From positions 3,717,001 to 3,781,000 of the forward strand of contig NZ_CP060202.1 of NCBI RefSeq assembly GCF_014250515.1: DNA of 64,000 nucleotides, written 5' to 3'. Positions 60,881 to 64,000 of this stretch are shown in pieces. This DNA comes from Hymenobacter sediminicola. GTDB lineage: Bacteria; Bacteroidota; Bacteroidia; Cytophagales; Hymenobacteraceae. The number at the start of each line of letters is the position of its first letter. Positions within the stretch are counted from its first letter, which is position 1. The notes under the pieces are model-generated. The model was not told where the DNA came from. It was given only the letters and a program-made list of their open reading frames with translations, and did not search any database. A program made the translations under genes and the position numbers.

Positions 60881-61828
60881 ATGCAGTACATCGTCACGCT
60901 CACGCTCAACCCAACCGTTGATAAGAGTACCACGGCCGACCAGATTGTTCCGGACCAGAAGCTACGGTGCGCAACGCCCAAATTCGAGCCGGGTGGGGGC
61001 GGCATCAACGTATCGAGGGCACTGAAGCGGCTAGGCGCCGACTCGGTGGCGGTGTTTCCCGCGGGCGGGCCTACTGGCACGCTGCTACGCGAGCTGCTGG
61101 CCCAGGAGCAGATTCAGCAGATGCCTGTGGAAACGGTGAGCCGCACCCGCGAGAATTTTATCGTGGTAGATGCCTCCAACGGCCAGCAGTACCGCTTTGG
61201 GATGCCAGGCACAGAACTGTCCATGGAAGAGCAGCAACAGGTGCTAACGACCCTCAGGAGCCTACCGGCCAAGCCCGATTTCCTGGTGATTAGCGGAAGC
61301 CTGCCGCCCGGTGTAGAGCCCGATTTCCTGGTGCGCGTCGTGCATGCGGCCAAGGAAATGGGTATCAAGGTAGTCGTCGATACATCAGGGCCGGCGCTGC
61401 AGCAGGTGCTGAACGAAGGCGTGTATCTGGCCAAACCAAACGTGGGAGAGCTGAGTAAGATGGCGGGCGTGGATGAGCTGGACAACGAAGCGGTGGCGGC
61501 ATTTGCGCAAAAGCTGGTGCAGGGCGGCAACTGCGACATTCTGGTTGTGTCGCTCGGGCCCCAGGGTGCCTGTGTCGTCACCAAAGATTCCGTAGACCAT
61601 ATTCCGGCCCCCGCCGTGCGAAAGCGTAGTACCGTGGGGGCCGGCGACAGTATGGTGGCGGGTTTAGTCTACGGGCTGTCTACGGGCCTCTCGATACGCG
61701 AAACGGGCCGTCTGGGCGTAGCGTGCGGTACGGCCGCTACCATGAACCCCGGCACAGAACTGTTCAAAAAGGCCGACGTGGAAAAGCTCTACCGCTGGCT
61801 GCTGCAGTCTATGCCTATGGCGGCCTGA
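60881..61828 (+). CDS. pfkB: PfkB-family sugar kinase, probable 6-phosphofructokinase II
   Basis: 315 residues from the ATG at 60881. Ribokinase/PfkB fold: TLNPTVDKSTTADQIVPDQKLRC (9-30) aligns well with the start of E. coli PfkB (NPSLD-type and KLRC), GGGGINVSRALKRLG (38-52) is signature 1, and signature 2 contains the catalytic base Asp256 in TVGAGDSMVAG. The likely reaction is fructose 6-phosphate phosphorylation with ATP; 1-phosphofructokinase or tagatose 6-phosphate kinase remain possible because the family is close. No PTS or fructose genes are nearby. Confidence 0.9.
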   Translation: MQYIVTLTLNPTVDKSTTADQIVPDQKLRCATPKFEPGGGGINVSRALKRLGADSVAVFPAGGPTGTLLRELLAQEQIQQMPVETVSRTRENFIVVDASNGQQYRFGMPGTELSMEEQQQVLTTLRSLPAKPDFLVISGSLPPGVEPDFLVRVVHAAKEMGIKVVVDTSGPALQQVLNEGVYLAKPNVGELSKMAGVDELDNEAVAAFAQKLVQGGNCDILVVSLGPQGACVVTKDSVDHIPAPAVRKRSTVGAGDSMVAGLVYGLSTGLSIRETGRLGVACGTAATMNPGTELFKKADVEKLYRWLLQSMPMAA

Positions 61829-61849
61829 CCAACATAGAGCATACGACTT

Positions 61850-62578
61850 CTATGGGAGGAATTTCTGCAGTTGCCGGGCATTTAGCACGCCTGCTCCGCC
61901 AATACCGTTGTTGAAGTACACATACACTTCTTTTACGCTTGGCTCAGCCTGAATTTCCTGGGCTACTCGCTGCAGAAACTCCTCGCTGTAAGCAGAGGTG
62001 TAGAGCACCGGCACGCCATGAAAGCGGTAGTATACCTGCGGCGTATTGACTATTACGTCGTCGGGTAGCGGGGCTGGGTAGCTTTGCCCGCAGAAGCTAA
62101 TGCCATGGCGCGCCAGCGTCCGGAATATTTCCCCATCCCACCAGCTCGGATGCCGAAACTCCAGCACGTTGTGAAACGCTGGGTCCAGTAGTTCCAGAAT
62201 ACGGTCCAGCAACTCTTCTGTGTAGGCTGCTTTGGGTGGCAGCTGAAACAGCACGGGCCCCAGCTTCTCTTTCAGGCCTTCCCGCACGGTGCCGTAGAAA
62301 TCGGAGAGTATAGGGGCGGCCTCGGCGTTGAATTTCTTGTAGTGCGTTACCTGGCGCGGCGCTTTCACAGCAAACCGGAAGTCGGGCGGGCTTTGCGCAT
62401 ACCAGCCCTCAAACACCTTCAGCTCCGGCATCCGGTAGAAGGTCACGTTTACTTCCAAGGTGTTGAACTGGGTGCAGTAGTACGCAAACCACTTGCGCGG
62501 CGGCAGGCCTTCCGGGTATAGCACGCCCTTCCAGTCGCGGTAAGAAAAGCCGGAGCAACCGATGTAGATAGCAGGCAT
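61850..62578 (-). CDS. DUF72 (YecE-like) protein
   Basis: 242 residues, cytoplasmic TIM-barrel. Family blocks: YIGCSGFSYRDWKGVLYP (5-22), YCTQFNTLEVNVTFYRMP (34-51), FRFAVKAPRQVTHYKK (67-82), LGPVLFQLPP (106-115), LEFRHPSWW (139-147), YYRFHG (182-187) and YVYFNN near the end. The biochemical function of DUF72 is not established; the fold resembles metal-dependent TIM-barrel enzymes. It is convergent with pfkB (22 bases between stops) and follows the large surface-protein gene on the same strand. Confidence 0.93.
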   Translation of the reverse strand: MPAIYIGCSGFSYRDWKGVLYPEGLPPRKWFAYYCTQFNTLEVNVTFYRMPELKVFEGWYAQSPPDFRFAVKAPRQVTHYKKFNAEAAPILSDFYGTVREGLKEKLGPVLFQLPPKAAYTEELLDRILELLDPAFHNVLEFRHPSWWDGEIFRTLARHGISFCGQSYPAPLPDDVIVNTPQVYYRFHGVPVLYTSAYSEEFLQRVAQEIQAEPSVKEVYVYFNNGIGGAGVLNARQLQKFLP

Positions 62579-62654
62579 ACAGGAGCAGATGCAGTGTGTG
62601 GCTGCTCTTACGCAAAACGCGTGGCTGCAGTGCTCCTGCCGCTCGTCCTATGGC

Positions 62655-64000
62655 TTACCGCACCACGTCAAACCAGCCTTTGTAGCGGGTGCCATCGGCC
62701 AGTTGGCAGAGATAGTAATACATGCCGGCGCTGGTGCTTTCGCCGCCGTAGTCGTTGCGGTAGTCGGCAGAATAATAGAGCTGGCGCCCCCACCGGTTGA
62801 AAATGGTCAGCTGCGTGTTGGGGTGGCGCTCCAGATTCTGAATTTCGAATACATCATTGCGGCCGTCTCCATTGGGAGTGATGACATTGAAAAACGCCAG
62901 GCAGGCGTCGTCCGGGCTGATGCGCAGCGAGGTAACACAGGTCGTCAGGGCCGGATTGGCTACCTGCAGTACGGCACTGGCCCCACGCACTACATCTACC
63001 AACACCGTGTTCGTGCCCTGCCCGCTTACAATGGTGCCATCCGTCACAGACCACTGGTACGCACCCAGCGGGCCCTCAATGGTGTAAGTAAGACCCCTAT
63101 TAGCTGCCAGACAATACAGCCCTGCTCCTGTAATTTGGGGCCCTGGTTTCACCTGCACCTGCCGCGACACCGAATCGGTGGGACAACCGGACGATGCTAT
63201 ACCGCGCACCGTGACGGTGCCTGTACCGCCGGTCAGCCAGTTCACCTGCACGGTTCGGCCGGTGGCTGGCTCTACTATGGTACCGCCCTGGGCCGTCCAT
63301 CTGTACTGCGGAAAGTTTGCCCCCAGCGCCGTATAGGTGCCCAGCGCCTGAGCACACAGCACCGAGTCGCCGCGCAGGCCGGCAGGTGGCGCTACCCCCA
63401 TCACCGTGATGCGGAAGACAGCCACTACAAACTTGCTGTTGCAGGCCTGGTCTGCTACCGATATAACCACATCGTAGGGAGCAGCGCGGGCCAGCCCACA
63501 GTCAGCTTGCAGCCGGAATATGCCTGCTACTGTACCGGAGCCAGCTACGCTGACGATGCCCGGCGCACTGCCAGTACCGGTGCCGGTCTGTCCGTTCAGA
63601 GTAGCATCAATTGGGCCAGCGCCATCGAGTAGTACACTGCTTACCGTCATTGTCAGCGGCTGTGCGTCCGGATCAGTAGCCGTAACGGTGAAATCCAGTG
63701 CCTGTCCTTCGGTCACTACAAAATCCTGGCGGACAGTGCTGGCTGCCGTGAAAACGGGCGGCTGGTTGATGCCACCGCCGCAGTTGCGCACCGTAATCTG
63801 AATGTCACGGCGTACGGTCCCCAGCAGCGCCTCCTGCCCATTAATTATGCGAAACTCCCGCACATCGATGGCGAGCAGAAAGGTCCCGACCTGCGTGCCC
63901 AGGTAGCGCGCAATGCCGCTACGGGCATCGACGGCGGCATAGCCCGTGGGCCCGAAGGGAGCCTGGGCGCTAAAGTCCGGGCCATAAGTTACTGGCGCGT
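62655..64000 (-). CDS. Large surface protein with T9SS type B (CHU_C) C-terminus, 5' end cut by window edge
   Basis: At least 448 residues are visible; the frame is open to the window edge (reading APVTYGPDFSAQ... at 64000), so the GTG at 63863 is internal. The visible chain has Ig/PKD-like beta-sandwich repeats (VVTEGQALDFTVTATDPDAQPL, YRWTAQGGTIVEPATGR, YQWSVTDGTIVSGQGTN) and ends in the gliding-motility-associated C-terminal domain: FFNVITPNGDGRNDVFEI, FNRWGRQLYYS, GMYYYLCQLADGTRYKGW. Such proteins are exported by the type IX system and anchored at the surface; adhesion is the usual role. Repeated GY/VTG-type motifs near the edge hint at more repeats upstream. Confidence 0.9.
   Translation of the reverse strand, partial: APVTYGPDFSAQAPFGPTGYAAVDARSGIARYLGTQVGTFLLAIDVREFRIINGQEALLGTVRRDIQITVRNCGGGINQPPVFTAASTVRQDFVVTEGQALDFTVTATDPDAQPLTMTVSSVLLDGAGPIDATLNGQTGTGTGSAPGIVSVAGSGTVAGIFRLQADCGLARAAPYDVVISVADQACNSKFVVAVFRITVMGVAPPAGLRGDSVLCAQALGTYTALGANFPQYRWTAQGGTIVEPATGRTVQVNWLTGGTGTVTVRGIASSGCPTDSVSRQVQVKPGPQITGAGLYCLAANRGLTYTIEGPLGAYQWSVTDGTIVSGQGTNTVLVDVVRGASAVLQVANPALTTCVTSLRISPDDACLAFFNVITPNGDGRNDVFEIQNLERHPNTQLTIFNRWGRQLYYSADYRNDYGGESTSAGMYYYLCQLADGTRYKGWFDVVR

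Overview
The window looks like chromosome of a Hymenobacter-like member of the Bacteroidota (Cytophagales). Supporting signs: a SusC/SusD pair, type IX secretion sorting domains (type A at 47219-48247 and 49809-50870, type B/CHU_C at 62655-64000), several Bacteroidota-type -7 promoter elements (TAnnTTTG), a tmRNA whose tag reads GEYSYAMAA, high GC with long antisense open frames, and REP-like intergenic palindromes. No phage, integrase, transposase, CRISPR array, rRNA or tRNA was seen; the only stable RNA recognised is tmRNA.

Region 1 (1-4.3 kb): small secreted or unknown proteins plus a UV damage endonuclease. Region 2 (4.3-23.0 kb): a glucuronoxylan utilisation locus. Nine genes lie on the minus strand, in transcription order uxuA, GH67 alpha-glucuronidase, an SDR oxidoreductase (probably the fructuronate reductase step), susC, susD, an SGNH/SASA esterase, GH51 arabinofuranosidase, GH10 xylanase and GH115 alpha-glucuronidase. 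A divergent plus-strand LacI regulator carries an unusual N-terminal zinc ribbon. Together they would cut xylan at the surface, import decorated oligosaccharides, remove acetyl, arabinosyl and (methyl)glucuronosyl groups, and send glucuronate towards 2-keto-3-deoxygluconate. No beta-xylosidase, uronate isomerase, KDG kinase/aldolase or sugar permease is visible here.

Region 3 (23-33 kb): tmRNA, a prolyl oligopeptidase, dnaX with an A10 slippery run flanked by stops in both alternative frames, an M16 lipoprotein peptidase and NADP-isocitrate dehydrogenase. Region 4 (33-45 kb): an AT-rich small membrane gene, a nine-unit 21-bp minisatellite, several unknown genes, a DinB-like protein, an aminotransferase, a serine hydrolase, an alcohol dehydrogenase, a cytochrome b561 and two overlapping DUF1990-type genes.

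Region 5 (45-64 kb): GT87 glycosyltransferase, endonuclease V, T9SS cargo proteins, glutamyl-Q tRNA(Asp) synthetase, a pirin-nitroreductase-pirin cluster, an S9 peptidase, a glycine-zipper protein, arsenite methyltransferase, a second nitroreductase, a 2-hydroxyacid dehydrogenase, a GreA/GreB factor, a 46-residue membrane protein, a PfkB kinase, a DUF72 protein and the 3' part of a large CHU_C surface protein cut by the window edge. Function calls come from reading motifs; no database search was run.
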